From assembly GCA_017577715.1 (NCBI GenBank), contig PKRC01000005.1:117226-181225 (forward strand): a stretch of 64,000 bases of DNA. Direction: 5' to 3'. The translations under genes were made by a program, and so were the position numbers. Origin of the DNA: Clostridia bacterium. Lineage in GTDB: Bacteria > Bacillota > Clostridia > Caldicoprobacterales > Caldicoprobacteraceae. Under the pieces are notes generated by a model that searched no databases, was not told where the DNA came from, and worked only from the letters and a program-made list of their open reading frames with translations. Shown here piece by piece: positions 1 to 9,154 of this stretch; within the stretch, counting starts at the first letter, position 1, and each line of letters opens with the position of its first letter.

Positions 1-1941
1 CTCCTGCAAAACGTCTACTTTATTGAAATTGGCATAAGCGCATATATATTCCTTGCGCGGCTGTACCTTGTCCCCCATCAAAATGGTGACCAACCTGTCG
101 GCCTCGGCGGCATCCTCCACCGTCACCTGGATTATCTTCCTCTTTTTAGGGTTCATTGTGGTCTCCCACAGCTGCTCAGGGTTCATCTCCCCCAAGCCCT
201 TATAGCGCTGTATGGTGTACTTCTTGCCCATATCCTTAACTACCTTCCTTAGCTCATCATCATTGTAAACGTATACTTCCCTTTTCCCATCGGTAACCCT
301 GTACAGCGGCGGCAAGCCGATGTACAGATGTCCATTGGTGATGAGTTCCTTCATATATCGGAAAAAGAAGGTCAATAAGATGGCCCTTATATGTGCCCCA
401 TCCTGATCGGCATCGGACAGTATGATCACTTTATGATACCTCAAATTGGCTAAATTGAAATCCTGGCCAATGCCCGTCCCCAATGCGGATATGATGGTAG
501 CAAACTCCTCGTTGCTCAGCACCTGATCCAGCCTCTTCTTCTCGGCGTTAAGCGGCTTTCCGCGCAGAGGCAGTATAGCCTGAAATCTCCTGTCCCTTCC
601 CTGCTTGGCCGACCCGCCGGCCGATTCGCCTTCTACAATAAACAGCTCGTTTAGTCTGGGATCCCTGCCGGTACAGCTGGCCAGCTTGCCAACTAAGGGC
701 GCTCCCTCCAGGCTGCTCTTCTTTCGCTCAATTTCCCGGGCCTTCCTGGCCGCTTCTCTCACTTTAGCCGCCTTTATGGCCTTTTCTATGATCAGCTTGG
801 CCGTCTCTCCATTGGCTGGCTGTTCAAGGTAATAGCTCAGCTGTTCGGAGACGATAGCCTCTATGGCCGTCCTCGCTTCGGTATTGCCCAGCTTGGTCTT
901 GGTCTGCCCTTCAAACTGCACGTTGTTCATCTTAAGAGAAATAACCGCGGTGATGCCTTCGCGGAAGTCCTCCCCAGAAAGATTGGGGTCCTTCTCCTTT
1001 AAATAATTGTGCTTCCTGGCGTATTCGTTCAAGACCTTGGTGAGAGCTGATTTAAACCCCGTCTCGTGGGTGCCCCCCTCAGTGGTGGGGATGTTGTTGA
1101 CATACGAAAATATGCTCTCGGTATAGGAGTCGGTATACTGTATGGCAATTTGGACGAATATACCGTCTTTTTCCCCCTCCATATATATGATATCTTCATG
1201 AAGCACATTTTTATCCTCATTGAGATACTTTACAAAATCGACAACGCCGCCGTCATAGCAATAAACGCGCTTGCTGGCATCCGGTACCCGCTCATCGCAA
1301 AACTCTATGGTCACTCCGCCATTCAAATAGGCCAGCTCTCTAAGCCGCCTTGAAACGATATCCGCATTCATGCGCACGTCTTCAAATATGCGATCATCCG
1401 GAAGAAATCTCACCTTGGTGCCCGTCCCGGTAGCGTTGCCTATAACTTCCAGGGGAGTAACGGGCTTGCCCGCAATGACCTTCTTAAGCTGCGGGTCATA
1501 TACGCTTTCAAACCTCTGTCGATAAAGCTTTCCGTTCCTCTTTACCTCCACTTCCAGCCATCGCGACAAGGCGTTTACCACCGATGCCCCCACGCCGTGC
1601 AAGCCTCCCGAGAAGCGGTAGTTTTCGTTGTTGAACTTGCCACCGGCATGGAGGCGGGTGAATATCACCTCCACCCCAGGTATGCCCAAGGTGGGATGTA
1701 TCTCCACCGGGATACCCCTGCCATCATCCTCTACCGTTACGCTGTTATCCTGGTGTATGGTAACCGAAATCCTGGTTGCAAAGCCGTTGGCCGCTTCATC
1801 GATGGCATTATCAACGATCTCCCAAAGGAGATGATGAAGGCCCCGCTGGCCGGTCGAGCCGATATACATCCCCGGCCGCATGCGCACCGCATCAAGGCCT
1901 TCCAGTACCTGTATGCTACTGACACCGTAAGTTTGCCCCAT
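1..1941 (-). CDS. parE: Type IIA DNA topoisomerase subunit B (ParE/GyrB family), 3' end off the window
   Basis: ATPase/TOPRIM subunit of an ATP-dependent type II topoisomerase, which pairs with an A subunit (ParC or GyrA) to manage supercoiling or decatenation. The 647 codons in the window cover essentially the whole protein; only the last few residues and the stop lie beyond the left edge. Visible are the GHKL ATP site (EIVDNAIDEA, residues 41-50, and DDGRGIP, 72-78), the TOPRIM motif EGESAGGSAKQG near 437, the metal-binding SDADQDG near 508 and the RYKGLGEMN motif. ATG at 1941 follows AGGAGG with good spacing. The gene is not beside dnaA/recF, and segments such as IVSEQL and TIQRYKGLGE resemble ParE, so I favour topoisomerase IV. 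GyrB-like features elsewhere mean a second gyrB paralogue is possible. The partner gene would lie off the left edge. Confidence 0.9.
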   Translation of the reverse strand, partial: MGQTYGVSSIQVLEGLDAVRMRPGMYIGSTGQRGLHHLLWEIVDNAIDEAANGFATRISVTIHQDNSVTVEDDGRGIPVEIHPTLGIPGVEVIFTRLHAGGKFNNENYRFSGGLHGVGASVVNALSRWLEVEVKRNGKLYRQRFESVYDPQLKKVIAGKPVTPLEVIGNATGTGTKVRFLPDDRIFEDVRMNADIVSRRLRELAYLNGGVTIEFCDERVPDASKRVYCYDGGVVDFVKYLNEDKNVLHEDIIYMEGEKDGIFVQIAIQYTDSYTESIFSYVNNIPTTEGGTHETGFKSALTKVLNEYARKHNYLKEKDPNLSGEDFREGITAVISLKMNNVQFEGQTKTKLGNTEARTAIEAIVSEQLSYYLEQPANGETAKLIIEKAIKAAKVREAARKAREIERKKSSLEGAPLVGKLASCTGRDPRLNELFIVEGESAGGSAKQGRDRRFQAILPLRGKPLNAEKKRLDQVLSNEEFATIISALGTGIGQDFNLANLRYHKVIILSDADQDGAHIRAILLTFFFRYMKELITNGHLYIGLPPLYRVTDGKREVYVYNDDELRKVVKDMGKKYTIQRYKGLGEMNPEQLWETTMNPKKRKIIQVTVEDAAEADRLVTILMGDKVQPRKEYICAYANFNKVDVLQE

Positions 1942-2086
1942 TACAACCCTCCTGTAAAGAACATATGTTCGATTTTGAATACTATTATATCATTCTTTTA
2001 TCTATATTGCAAAACCATATGCCACATATATGCCCCTGAAACTTCATCTTCCCCGGACATTTACCTCAACTCGAGCCCCTTTGGCG

Positions 2087-2827
2087 TCATCCCACCACAT
2101 AGGACAATACCTTGCCTATGCTGTCGTGTATAACTATGTTGGCCTTATAATCATAAGGCGTTGACGTTTTGTTGATGAGTATCAGCTTATTGCCTCTATA
2201 ATAGTCCACCAGCCCGGCAGCAGGATATACCACCAGGGAAGTACCTCCCACTATCAGCACATCGGCATTGGAAACGTAGTGCATGGCCTTATACAGTACG
2301 TCCATGTCCAGGCTCTCTTCGTAGAGCACCACGTCAGGCCTTACCATCCCGCCACACTTTTCGCATTTGGGAACCAGTTCTTTGCTGTCCATCACATAAT
2401 CCAGGTCGTAATTCTGTCCACATTTCATGCAGTAATTCCTATGGATGGAGCCATGAAGCTCCAGCACGTTTTTGCTTCCCGCCATCTGATGCAGCCCATC
2501 TATGTTCTGGGTTATGACCGCTTTGAGCTTCCCCTGCTCTTCCAACTTTGCCAAGGCGATGTGTGCCGCGTTGGGCTTTGCATCCCTGTATACCATCTTG
2601 CTCTTGTAAAACTCAAAAAACTCTTCAGGGTGTCTGATAAAAAAGCTGTGGCTCAACATTACCTCTGGGGGGTATGACGTCTTTTGACTAGTGCTATATA
2701 GCCCCGACGCGCTTCTGAAATCAGGTATGTTGCTCTCAGTAGATACCCCCGCTCCGCCAAAGAAGACTATATTATCGCTCCCCTCAACAATTTTTTTGAG
2801 CTCGTCCAACTTTTTAGATTCATCCAC
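2087..2827 (-). CDS. NAD-dependent protein deacylase, sirtuin (Sir2/CobB family)
   Basis: Sirtuin that removes acyl groups from protein lysines using NAD+, giving nicotinamide and O-acyl-ADP-ribose. The 246-residue protein has the NAD-binding GAGVSTESNIPDFRS (residues 26-39), the TQNIDGLH motif (106-113), the catalytic His125 in ELHGS and a four-cysteine zinc site (C133, C136, C155, C158). Length is normal for class U/III bacterial sirtuins. The start is GTG at 2827; the ATG visible 4 bases inside is in another frame. It lies about 150 bases behind degV, separated by that gene's terminator, so it probably has its own promoter in that gap. No acetyl-CoA synthetase or acetyltransferase neighbour suggests a particular substrate. 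Confidence 0.93.
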   Translation of the reverse strand: MDESKKLDELKKIVEGSDNIVFFGGAGVSTESNIPDFRSASGLYSTSQKTSYPPEVMLSHSFFIRHPEEFFEFYKSKMVYRDAKPNAAHIALAKLEEQGKLKAVITQNIDGLHQMAGSKNVLELHGSIHRNYCMKCGQNYDLDYVMDSKELVPKCEKCGGMVRPDVVLYEESLDMDVLYKAMHYVSNADVLIVGGTSLVVYPAAGLVDYYRGNKLILINKTSTPYDYKANIVIHDSIGKVLSYVVG

Positions 2828-2932
2828 GGCACCTCACCCTTTCTAAAGAAAAAGGATTTAAAACCTCTTAACATATGTATTATAGCATCTTGCTGCACAT
2901 TTTACCATAAACGCCATTAAATCGGTAAAATA

Positions 2933-2964
2933 AAAAGGGATTTTCATCAAAGAAAATCCCCTTT
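2933..2964 (-). terminator. Rho-independent terminator behind degV
   Basis: On the minus strand a GGGATTTTC/GAAAATCCC stem with a 6-base loop is followed by a T-rich run (TTTTTATTTT). It sits 20 bases past the degV stop, and separates degV from the sirtuin gene. Confidence 0.8.
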
Positions 2965-2982
2965 ACCGCGCTGATAACTATC

Positions 2983-3831
2983 CTATTTCTCCAGGTAGAG
3001 TATGCCTACCGTGCCGGGGCCACAATGGCTTGATATAACCGCGCCTGCTGAGGTTATGCATACTTCTTTTGGATTGAGCTCGTTTTTCAGCTTCTCAGCA
3101 AGGTATTCCGCCCCTTCCGGGTAATCGGAATGTGTGACGAATATCCTCTCCAGGTCAATGTTCTTCCCGTCTCCTACGTGATCTGCATAGAATAAATCCA
3201 GCACTTTCTTGTCCTTGCCCCTGTACTTTTCCCCTACAATCATTCCCCCATCCTTTACTATAATCTGGGGCTTGATCTTTAACAGAGTTCCTGCAATCAT
3301 CTGAAGGGAGGTACACCTTCCTCCCATGTGGAGGTATTTAAGGGTGCTTATAACAAAACTGGTGCGCACTTTGGGTACCAGCGCGTTTATCTTTTCTACT
3401 ATTTCCTGTGCTTCCATACCTTGCATGGCCAACTCTGCCGCTTTGATAGCCAGCAGCCCAATCCCGGTGGACAGATTTTGAGAATCGACTACGTATACCC
3501 TGCCCGGTTCAAATTCGTTGGCTGCAATGGAAGCATTTTGAATAGTTGCCGATAGCCTGGACGAAATTCCTACAAAAATGACATCATAACCTTGCTCTAT
3601 CCATGGCTCAAAAGCATTAACAAAGTCCTGTATAGGTACTGCAGCCGTCTTGGGCAAAGTCTGAAACTCTTCCACCATTTTGTAAAGCTGTGCAGTAGTT
3701 ATATCCACTCCATCTCGATAGCTATTATCTCCCATGGTCACGTAAAGGGGAATCACAGAGATATTAAAAGCCTCAAGCTGCTGGGGAGAAAGGTCGGCCG
3801 TGCTATCGACAAATACCTTAACCCTATTCAC
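2983..3831 (-). CDS. degV: DegV family fatty-acid-binding protein (first copy)
   Basis: DegV/FakB-type protein that binds a single fatty acid; in Gram-positives the family hands exogenous fatty acids to the kinase FakA for phosphorylation and entry into phospholipid. The 282 residues contain the family landmarks: VDSTADLSP at the N-terminus, FVGISSRLSATIQNA around 100 and HCGPGTVGI near the C-terminus. GTG at 3831 is chosen because AGGAGG lies 7 bases upstream. It is monocistronic, with terminators on both sides. A second degV lies at 45825-46691. No fakA is visible in the window, so which fatty acid or partner each copy serves cannot be said. Confidence 0.92.
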   Translation of the reverse strand: MNRVKVFVDSTADLSPQQLEAFNISVIPLYVTMGDNSYRDGVDITTAQLYKMVEEFQTLPKTAAVPIQDFVNAFEPWIEQGYDVIFVGISSRLSATIQNASIAANEFEPGRVYVVDSQNLSTGIGLLAIKAAELAMQGMEAQEIVEKINALVPKVRTSFVISTLKYLHMGGRCTSLQMIAGTLLKIKPQIIVKDGGMIVGEKYRGKDKKVLDLFYADHVGDGKNIDLERIFVTHSDYPEGAEYLAEKLKNELNPKEVCITSAGAVISSHCGPGTVGILYLEK

Positions 3832-3929
3832 TCAACAACCTCCTTTACATGGTTTTTGCCAAAAATAAAAAATCCATACTTTGTACATAAAATATATTCT
3901 ACGTAACTATAAAAAATCCTTTAAAAAGT

Positions 3930-3963
3930 AAAAGGACCTTTTATGGTAAAATAAGGTCCTTTT
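3930..3963 (-). terminator. Rho-independent terminator behind the UPF0180 gene
   Basis: Stem AAAAGGACCTT/AAGGTCCTTTT with an about 12-base loop, about 30 bases beyond the stop of the 3993-4250 gene, followed on the minus strand by A/T-rich sequence. The near-symmetrical A and T flanks could also stop plus-strand transcripts. Confidence 0.7.
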
Positions 3964-3992
3964 ATACTCTAAAAGCATCCACTTTCTGACAT

Positions 3993-4250
3993 TTAATGTA
4001 ATGTGCACTCTATTGCTTCTTTTATTTCCTCAGGAGTCTTCCCGCTGGCCTCTATAAACGGCACATTGACCCTGGTATTTTGAATGCCCATGACGTTATT
4101 ATTAAGCCCGGTAAACACCACCGCATCAAAACCGTCGAAGAAATCGCTGCGGTTTTTCTGGCTGGTGTCAAATTCAAACACCCGATAACCTGCGCTTTTT
4201 AGATAATTGATCACATGGGTCAGGCCTTTCTGTACCGCAATGTTTTTCAT
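3993..4250 (-). CDS. UPF0180 family protein (YkuS-like)
   Basis: Small cytosolic protein of 85 residues matching the YkuS/UPF0180 family by its architecture: a basic N-terminal segment (KGLTHVINYLKSAGY), then VVFTGLNNNVMGIQNT and a short acidic tail. The function of the family is not known. ATG at 4250 is selected because a GAGGAGGAGG run stands 10 bases upstream; a longer reading to 4289 would swallow this ribosome-binding site. Terminators flank it, so it is a single-gene unit. Confidence 0.8.
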   Translation of the reverse strand: MKNIAVQKGLTHVINYLKSAGYRVFEFDTSQKNRSDFFDGFDAVVFTGLNNNVMGIQNTRVNVPFIEASGKTPEEIKEAIECTLH

Positions 4251-4360
4251 AGCCACACAACCTCCTCCTCGACATTTATTATTTGTCAAAGGCTTTACCT
4301 ATATACAGCGTGAGGCTCAAAACACCGCGGTACATAAATTGTCAAGAGGCCGAAATAAAA

Positions 4361-4382
4361 TTGAGATGTAAAAACATCTCAA
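4361..4382 (-). terminator. Second hairpin downstream of rnpB
   Basis: TTGAGATG/CATCTCAA stem with a 6-base loop, followed on the minus strand by TTTTATTT. It lies about 35 bases beyond the main rnpB terminator and could act as a back-up stop. Confidence 0.5.
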
Positions 4383-4414
4383 CAAAAAATAAATAATAAG
4401 CATATAAAAGCAAA

Positions 4415-4434
4415 AGCCCGCCTCATGGCGGGAT
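4415..4434 (-). terminator. Rho-independent terminator of rnpB
   Basis: CCCGCC/GGCGGG stem with TCAT loop and a T-tract on the minus strand, starting a few bases after the RNase P RNA 3' end. Confidence 0.8.
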
Positions 4435-4441
4435 TTTTGTA

Positions 4442-4815
4442 CATGTGAGCAAGTCTGTAAGCCGAGTTCTGTCGAGGGCGATCATCTATCTAGGCCTACT
4501 GTTGCCAGATAGGCTCAAGCGACCTTACCCGGGACGTGGCGGGCCACCACATTATATCCCCTATTCGGTCTTACTCCAGGTGGGGTTTACAGAGCCAATC
4601 CAGTCGCCTGGATTGCTGGTGAGCTCTTACCTCACCTTTCCACCCTTACCCAGCATTTGAGCACAAAGCCCAATGCCAGGCGGTCTATTTCTGTTGCACT
4701 TTCCTTGGAGTCGCCTCCACTGGGTATTACCCAGCACCCTGCCCTGTGGAGCTCGGACTTTCCTCAGCTGCATTTTTATGACCTGCAGCCGCGATCGCCC
4801 GACTTACTCACATGC
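4442..4815 (-). ncRNA. rnpB: RNase P RNA (rnpB), bacterial type A
   Basis: Catalytic RNA that cleaves the 5' leader from tRNA precursors with the protein RnpA. On the minus strand the conserved segments are all present in order: GAGGAAAGTCCGAGCTCC and CAGGGTGCTGGGTAAT near the 5' end, GGAAAGTGCAACAGAAA, GGTAAGAGCTCACC, and the 3' ACAGAACTCGGCTTACAG. The ends pair as helix P1 (GTGAGTAAGTC with GACTTGCTCAC), which sets the boundaries at about 372 nt. The GCAACAGTAGG region suggests the ancestral type A fold rather than the Bacillus type B. A terminator follows directly. Confidence 0.95.
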
Positions 4816-4869
4816 TCTATGTCATTTGCGCAATATATAATAACACGGATCAAGGACTTTGTCAAACCA

Positions 4870-5610
4870 TCAAACGGCGCTCTTAGCATCACCATCTGCC
4901 TTATTGCCCCAATACAAAATGCGGCCGCAGTTTTCACACTCTATAATATCGTCTCCCTTTTTTAGCCTTTCGATGACCAGCGCCGCCAAACTCATATTAC
5001 AACCACCACAGCAGCTCTGCTCCACCATGACTACTGCAATACCTCGGCTCTTCTTAAGCCTGTTATACCTTTTTATAAGTTCGGGGTCAAGCTTACTTTT
5101 GAGCTCGCTCTTCTGTTGTTTGACTTCCTCATATTCCTTTTGGATGGTCGAGACCTCGCTGTCGTACTCCGCTTTGATGTCAGAATACTCTTTTTTTGCC
5201 TTTACCATACGAATACGTATCTCTTCCAGTTTTCCCGAAAGGTTTTGGATATCCTTAAGCAGGCCCTTTACCTCCTCCTCTTTCTTGGCGAGCTTTTCTT
5301 TCAACTCCACTGCAGCCTTTTGCATTTCTTCCAACTGCTTGACGCTTCGGACCCGCCCTCCTTCAACCTTATCAACGTCGGATTTAAACGCCTTCAAAAT
5401 ATCCTCGTACTCATGATTGATCCGGTTCAATATGTGGTTTTTCTTTTCGGCTTCCTCGTTGAGCTTTACCAGGTTTTCTTGCTGCTGAACCAAATAGTTC
5501 TTAAGCTCAATCAATTTATTTCTCAAAGGAGAATTTTTCCTCATTTTTTCATATTTATCCAAGGTTAAATCGAGATTCTGGTATTCCCACAACAGATCCA
5601 GCTGTCCCAT
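4870..5610 (-). CDS. Coiled-coil protein with C-terminal C4 zinc ribbon (DUF164/CT398 family)
   Basis: Cytosolic 246-residue protein. Residues 1 to about 185 are a nearly unbroken coiled coil rich in Lys, Glu and Leu; the C-terminus is a zinc ribbon with CCGGC near 201-206 and CENCGR near 226-231. The family is widespread and commonly adjacent to nif3, as here, but its biochemical role is not settled; a nucleic-acid or scaffold role is often assumed. ATG at 5610 is preferred to the in-frame GTG two codons upstream because AGGAGG lies 8 bases before the ATG and overlaps the GTG too closely. It follows nif3 by 87 bases and precedes rnpB. Confidence 0.85.
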   Translation of the reverse strand: MGQLDLLWEYQNLDLTLDKYEKMRKNSPLRNKLIELKNYLVQQQENLVKLNEEAEKKNHILNRINHEYEDILKAFKSDVDKVEGGRVRSVKQLEEMQKAAVELKEKLAKKEEEVKGLLKDIQNLSGKLEEIRIRMVKAKKEYSDIKAEYDSEVSTIQKEYEEVKQQKSELKSKLDPELIKRYNRLKKSRGIAVVMVEQSCCGGCNMSLAALVIERLKKGDDIIECENCGRILYWGNKADGDAKSAV

Positions 5611-5697
5611 TAGCACAACCTCCTTTCAACCTTCACACAAAGCCCTCGTCCCCGTCCGATCCGATAAATGTCTCATAAAAAATTTAAAAGGGGCAAA

Positions 5698-6822
5698 CTA
5701 CTTCCCCACCGTCTTATAGATATCAGCCATGGTTTCTGCAGCAAATACCTCTATGTCATATTGTAAAGCATCAAAAGATTTTTGTAAACGAGAAACTAAC
5801 TCCTTCACGACAAAGACCTCGGTGGCATAATGCCCTGCAGCTATGGTAGCCATGCCCAGCTCCGCTGCAGCCTGGGCATCGTGATATTTCAGCTCTCCCG
5901 TCAAAAAGACCTGAGCACCGCTGCAATACGCCTTGTTTATCAAGCTGCCACCCGAACCGGCGCAAGTGGCCACCACCTCTACTTCGTCGTCAACCCATCC
6001 TGCCACTTGAAGGCTTGAAACTCCTAAATCGTCACACACCTTCCCTATGAATTCTTCAAAAGTCATCCTGTGCGCCAGCCTCCCAATCCTCCCAAAGCCA
6101 TGCTTCTTGACCCGGTTGGCCAATGGATATACGTCATAAGCCACTTCTTCATAAGGGTGAACCTGGAGCATGGCTTGGATGACCCTGTCCAGCTGGTTTG
6201 ACAGGACCACCGTCTCCAGCCGGACCTCATGCACCTTCTCTAGGCGCCCCTGCTGACCGATATAAGGATTTGTGCCCTCAAGGGGCATAAATGTACCCGT
6301 CCCGTCAATCTGAAAGGTGCAATGGCTGTAATTGCCTATCCATCCTGCACCCGCCCGGGCCATGGCATCCATCACGGCATCCTCGTGGCCTTTGGGAATA
6401 AACACCACTACCTTGTACAGCTTATCCCGTTGGTCAGCGCTCAAGACCCTGACATCCTGAAGCCCTAAGCGCGCGGCCAAAACATCATCCACTCCGCCGG
6501 CGGCTTTATCTAGATTGGTATGGGCACAGTAGACCGCTATGTTGTTGCCAACAAGAAGATATAGCAGGCGTTCCCTGCCAGTATCGCCGCGCAGGCTCTT
6601 TAGCTTTTCAAATATAACTGGGTGATGCGAGACGATCATGTCCACTCCTTTTTGTATGGCCTCATGGACTATGGCCTCGGTCACGTCCAGGCACACCATG
6701 ACCCTCTGAACGCTGTCCTGCATCCTGCCTACCAGAAGGCCTACGTTGTCCCATTCCTCAGCCAGGTAAGGAGGAGCTATCTCCTCCATAACCTTTACCA
6801 CCTGTTGCACCGTGTGAGCCAT
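5698..6822 (-). CDS. Nif3-like dinuclear metal centre protein (YqfO family)
   Basis: Member of the NIF3/YbgI family, hexameric ring proteins with a two-metal site; often annotated GTP cyclohydrolase 1 type 2, an activity not established for this subfamily. At 374 residues it is the long form, with a PII/CutA1-like insert in the middle (roughly residues 130-235). Metal-binding segments visible are SHHPVIF near 64-70, HTNLDKAAGG near 101-110 and the C-terminal GHYATE near 330. Its ATG overlaps the 3' end of trmK by 28 bases, so the two are translationally linked, as is usual in Firmicutes (yqfN-yqfO). Confidence 0.92.
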   Translation of the reverse strand: MAHTVQQVVKVMEEIAPPYLAEEWDNVGLLVGRMQDSVQRVMVCLDVTEAIVHEAIQKGVDMIVSHHPVIFEKLKSLRGDTGRERLLYLLVGNNIAVYCAHTNLDKAAGGVDDVLAARLGLQDVRVLSADQRDKLYKVVVFIPKGHEDAVMDAMARAGAGWIGNYSHCTFQIDGTGTFMPLEGTNPYIGQQGRLEKVHEVRLETVVLSNQLDRVIQAMLQVHPYEEVAYDVYPLANRVKKHGFGRIGRLAHRMTFEEFIGKVCDDLGVSSLQVAGWVDDEVEVVATCAGSGGSLINKAYCSGAQVFLTGELKYHDAQAAAELGMATIAAGHYATEVFVVKELVSRLQKSFDALQYDIEVFAAETMADIYKTVGK

Positions 6823-7502
6823 AGGTAAACCCCCTTATAATCCTCAAGTTTGCGCTTAAATTCTTCAAGCTCTTTTTTAGAATCAGGCGTTCCCCGGGAT
6901 TCAAGCTGCTCTATGATGGCTGCCGTCTTGGCCATCTTGTACTCTATAAACTCCTTCAGCAACGGGTGCTGCTTTTTTATGAGCATATACCCTATATCAT
7001 AATACACATCATGAGGGATGTGCTGCTTGCCCTGCTGGGCTACCATTACCTCGTAGAACTTGTCCTTTTCGCGCGTCAATGACTCATCCACTATAGCATA
7101 TCCATTATCGACCAACCATTTTCGCAGCAGCCCTTGGCTTTTCATGGGCTGCAGCACAAAGGTTTTAACGGTGGATGTAACCTGTGGAGCACTCTTCAAA
7201 ATGTCCCTTATCAGTACCCCACCCACTCCAGCTATGATCACCGTATCGGCTTCGCCAGGATGTATGACCGATAGCCCATCTCCCACCCTTGCCTCGATCA
7301 TGTCTTCCAATCCATGGGCCCTTATAAGGGCTTCTGCTTTTTTGAGCGAAGCAGCACTTATATCGGTTACAATGGCACTCTCTGCAATGCCTCTCTTGAC
7401 CAACCAAACGGGAAGCTTTCCGTGATCAGTTCCAACATCCACGACGCACCTTGACGGTGGCACCATCTCGGCAACGCTGAGCAATCTTCCTTTCAACCGC
7501 AT
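6795..7502 (-). CDS. trmK: tRNA (adenine(22)-N1)-methyltransferase
   Basis: SAM-dependent enzyme that methylates N1 of A22 in the D-arm of tRNAs. Class I methyltransferase motifs are seen: VVDVGTDHGKLPVWL (about 20-34) for SAM binding, VTDISAASL (45-53) and the catalytic-loop region DTVIIAGVGG (86-95). The C-terminal third is a helical coiled region, as expected for TrmK/YqfN. Length 235 residues fits the family. It is the first gene of the trmK-nif3 pair downstream of a tRNA gene and the rpoD-dnaG unit. Confidence 0.93.
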   Translation of the reverse strand: MRLKGRLLSVAEMVPPSRCVVDVGTDHGKLPVWLVKRGIAESAIVTDISAASLKKAEALIRAHGLEDMIEARVGDGLSVIHPGEADTVIIAGVGGVLIRDILKSAPQVTSTVKTFVLQPMKSQGLLRKWLVDNGYAIVDESLTREKDKFYEVMVAQQGKQHIPHDVYYDIGYMLIKKQHPLLKEFIEYKMAKTAAIIEQLESRGTPDSKKELEEFKRKLEDYKGVYLWLTRCNRW

Positions 7503-7724
7503 TCCATCACCTTAAACAAAAAAACACCGTTTTTATCCGGCGTTGTTGTTTACGACAAAAAGACATCTTTTGCCTTCATAATCTATTATAACCATCCAAG
7601 CTCCATTGGCCAACGTTACGGCCAAATATGGTTAGCACCCCAACAATCCTTTTATCAGCCACACCATAGCAAATATAGTTAAGCACTGAACTTGTATAGG
7701 CGCCATATCGCCATATAAATAAAA

Positions 7725-7800
7725 TGGTGGGCCTTCAGGGATTCGAACCCCGGACCAACCGGTTATGAGCCGGCTGCTCTGACCGCTGAGCTAAAGGCCC
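7725..7800 (-). tRNA. tRNA with CAU anticodon, probably tRNA-Ile2 (lysidine type)
   Basis: A complete 76-nt cloverleaf on the minus strand with encoded CCA: acceptor GGGCCTT/AAGGCCC, D-arm GCTCAGCGGTCAGAGC, anticodon arm CCGGCTCATAACCGG and T-arm ending in GGTTCGAATCC. The anticodon is CAU. The D-loop length and the TTGGTC variable region resemble tRNA-Ile2, whose C34 is converted to lysidine by TilS, more than elongator Met; initiator tRNA is excluded because the first pair of the acceptor is G-C. Separating Ile2 from Met needs a tRNA classifier. Confidence 0.93.
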
Positions 7801-8026
7801 ACAAAAACGCAATTACAAATAATATTATAGCGTAATCACCTTATTCAGTCAATAGGGGAGAAAATCCTATAGGCAAATCAGAGCATCGAACCATGGTGAG
7901 CTCTCCTGCATGCTGGGTAGTTGTTGGATATCTATATCATACAGATTTCTCACTACGGTTCTATTATCCTTTAGGTGTTGCATTTATTTAAACTAAACTT
8001 TTCTAATTTCGCCTCTCAAAATAAAG

Positions 8027-8070
8027 AAGGATTCAGCACCTCCTTTTATATTAAGAGATGCTGAACCCTT
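8027..8070 (-). terminator. Terminator of the dnaG-rpoD operon
   Basis: A long imperfect stem (AAGGGTTCAGCATCTC with GAGGTGCTGAATCCTT) begins inside the rpoD stop codon and is followed on the minus strand by CTTTATTTT. Two mismatches/wobbles are present. Confidence 0.75.
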
Positions 8071-9154
8071 AGTCTAGGAAATCCTTTAGCTTCTTGCTTC
8101 TGCTGGGATGCCTTAGCTTTCTCAAGGCCTTGGCTTCAATCTGACGGATCCTCTCCCTGGTAACGTTGAACTCCCTGCCTACTTCCTCCAGCGTCCTCGC
8201 TCTGCCGTCATCCAGACCAAACCTCAGCCTCAATACCTTTTCTTCTCTAGGCGTTAAAGTATCCAGCACTTCCTTAAGCTGCTCTTTTAACAAGTTATAG
8301 GCTGCTGCTTCTGCAGGCGCTGGAGCATCCTCGTCGGGGATGAAGTCTCCCAGGTGGCTATCCTCCTCTTCTCCTATGGGGGTCTCAAGCGAAATGGGCT
8401 CCTGAGCTATTTTTAGAATCTCCCTCACCTTTTCCTCCGAGATGCCCATCTCCCGTGCAATCTCTTCGGGCTGAGGCTCACGGCCGTATTCCTGAAGGAG
8501 CTGCCGCGAAACCCTGATGAGCTTATTGATGGTCTCAACCATGTGCACCGGAATCCTTATGGTCCTGGCCTGGTCAGCTATAGCTCTGGTTATAGCCTGG
8601 CGGATCCACCATGTAGCGTAAGTGCTGAACTTATAACCCTTTCTGTAGTCGAATTTCTCTACAGCTTTTATGAGGCCCAGATTGCCTTCCTGTATGAGAT
8701 CCAGGAAAAGCATTCCTCGGCCCACATATCGCTTTGCAATGCTGACCACCAGTCGAAGGTTGGCCTCTATGAGCCTTCTCTTTGCCTCTTCATCCCCCTG
8801 CTCCATCCTCTTGGCAAGCTCTATCTCCTCCTCTGCAGTAAGCAAAGGCACTTTTCCTATTTCCTTAAGGTACATCCTCACGGGGTCATCTATGCTAACG
8901 CCTTCAGGAAGGCTAAGGTCCAAATCCTCTTCGGGATTTATGTCCTCTGGTACTACTTCTTCATCCAGTACGTCTATACCCAGGGATTCCAGAGTGTCGT
9001 ATATCTTTTCGATCTGTTCGGGATCCAGGTCAACGTCTTCTAGCACATCCATGATTTCCTTGTAGGTCAAAACTCCCTTTTCTTTTCCCTTTTCGATCAG
9101 CTCTTTTATCTTTATCAGCTTGTCATTTTTTTGCTTGCTCTCTTCGTTTTTCAT
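8069..9154 (-). CDS. rpoD: RNA polymerase primary sigma factor (sigma-A/RpoD)
   Basis: Housekeeping sigma factor directing RNA polymerase to TTGACA/TATAAT promoters, several of which are recognisable in this window. Domains in order: region 1.1 (about 10-65, acidic linker after), region 1.2 DPVRMYLKEIGKVPLL (about 91-106), region 2 with NLRLVVSIAKRY and STYATWWIRQAI (125-190), region 3, and region 4.2 helix-turn-helix TLEEVGREFNVTRERIRQIE (about 320-339). At 361 residues it is the short Gram-positive form without the large NCR. The ATG overlaps the dnaG stop as ATGA, giving the classic dnaG-rpoD pair. Confidence 0.98.
   Translation of the reverse strand: MKNEESKQKNDKLIKIKELIEKGKEKGVLTYKEIMDVLEDVDLDPEQIEKIYDTLESLGIDVLDEEVVPEDINPEEDLDLSLPEGVSIDDPVRMYLKEIGKVPLLTAEEEIELAKRMEQGDEEAKRRLIEANLRLVVSIAKRYVGRGMLFLDLIQEGNLGLIKAVEKFDYRKGYKFSTYATWWIRQAITRAIADQARTIRIPVHMVETINKLIRVSRQLLQEYGREPQPEEIAREMGISEEKVREILKIAQEPISLETPIGEEEDSHLGDFIPDEDAPAPAEAAAYNLLKEQLKEVLDTLTPREEKVLRLRFGLDDGRARTLEEVGREFNVTRERIRQIEAKALRKLRHPSRSKKLKDFLD

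Noticed and set aside
1597..2133. Plus-strand open frame opposite the topoisomerase gene
   Set aside because: Runs across the topoisomerase start and into intergenic sequence; its translation shows no family pattern, while the minus-strand reading is clearly ParE/GyrB.
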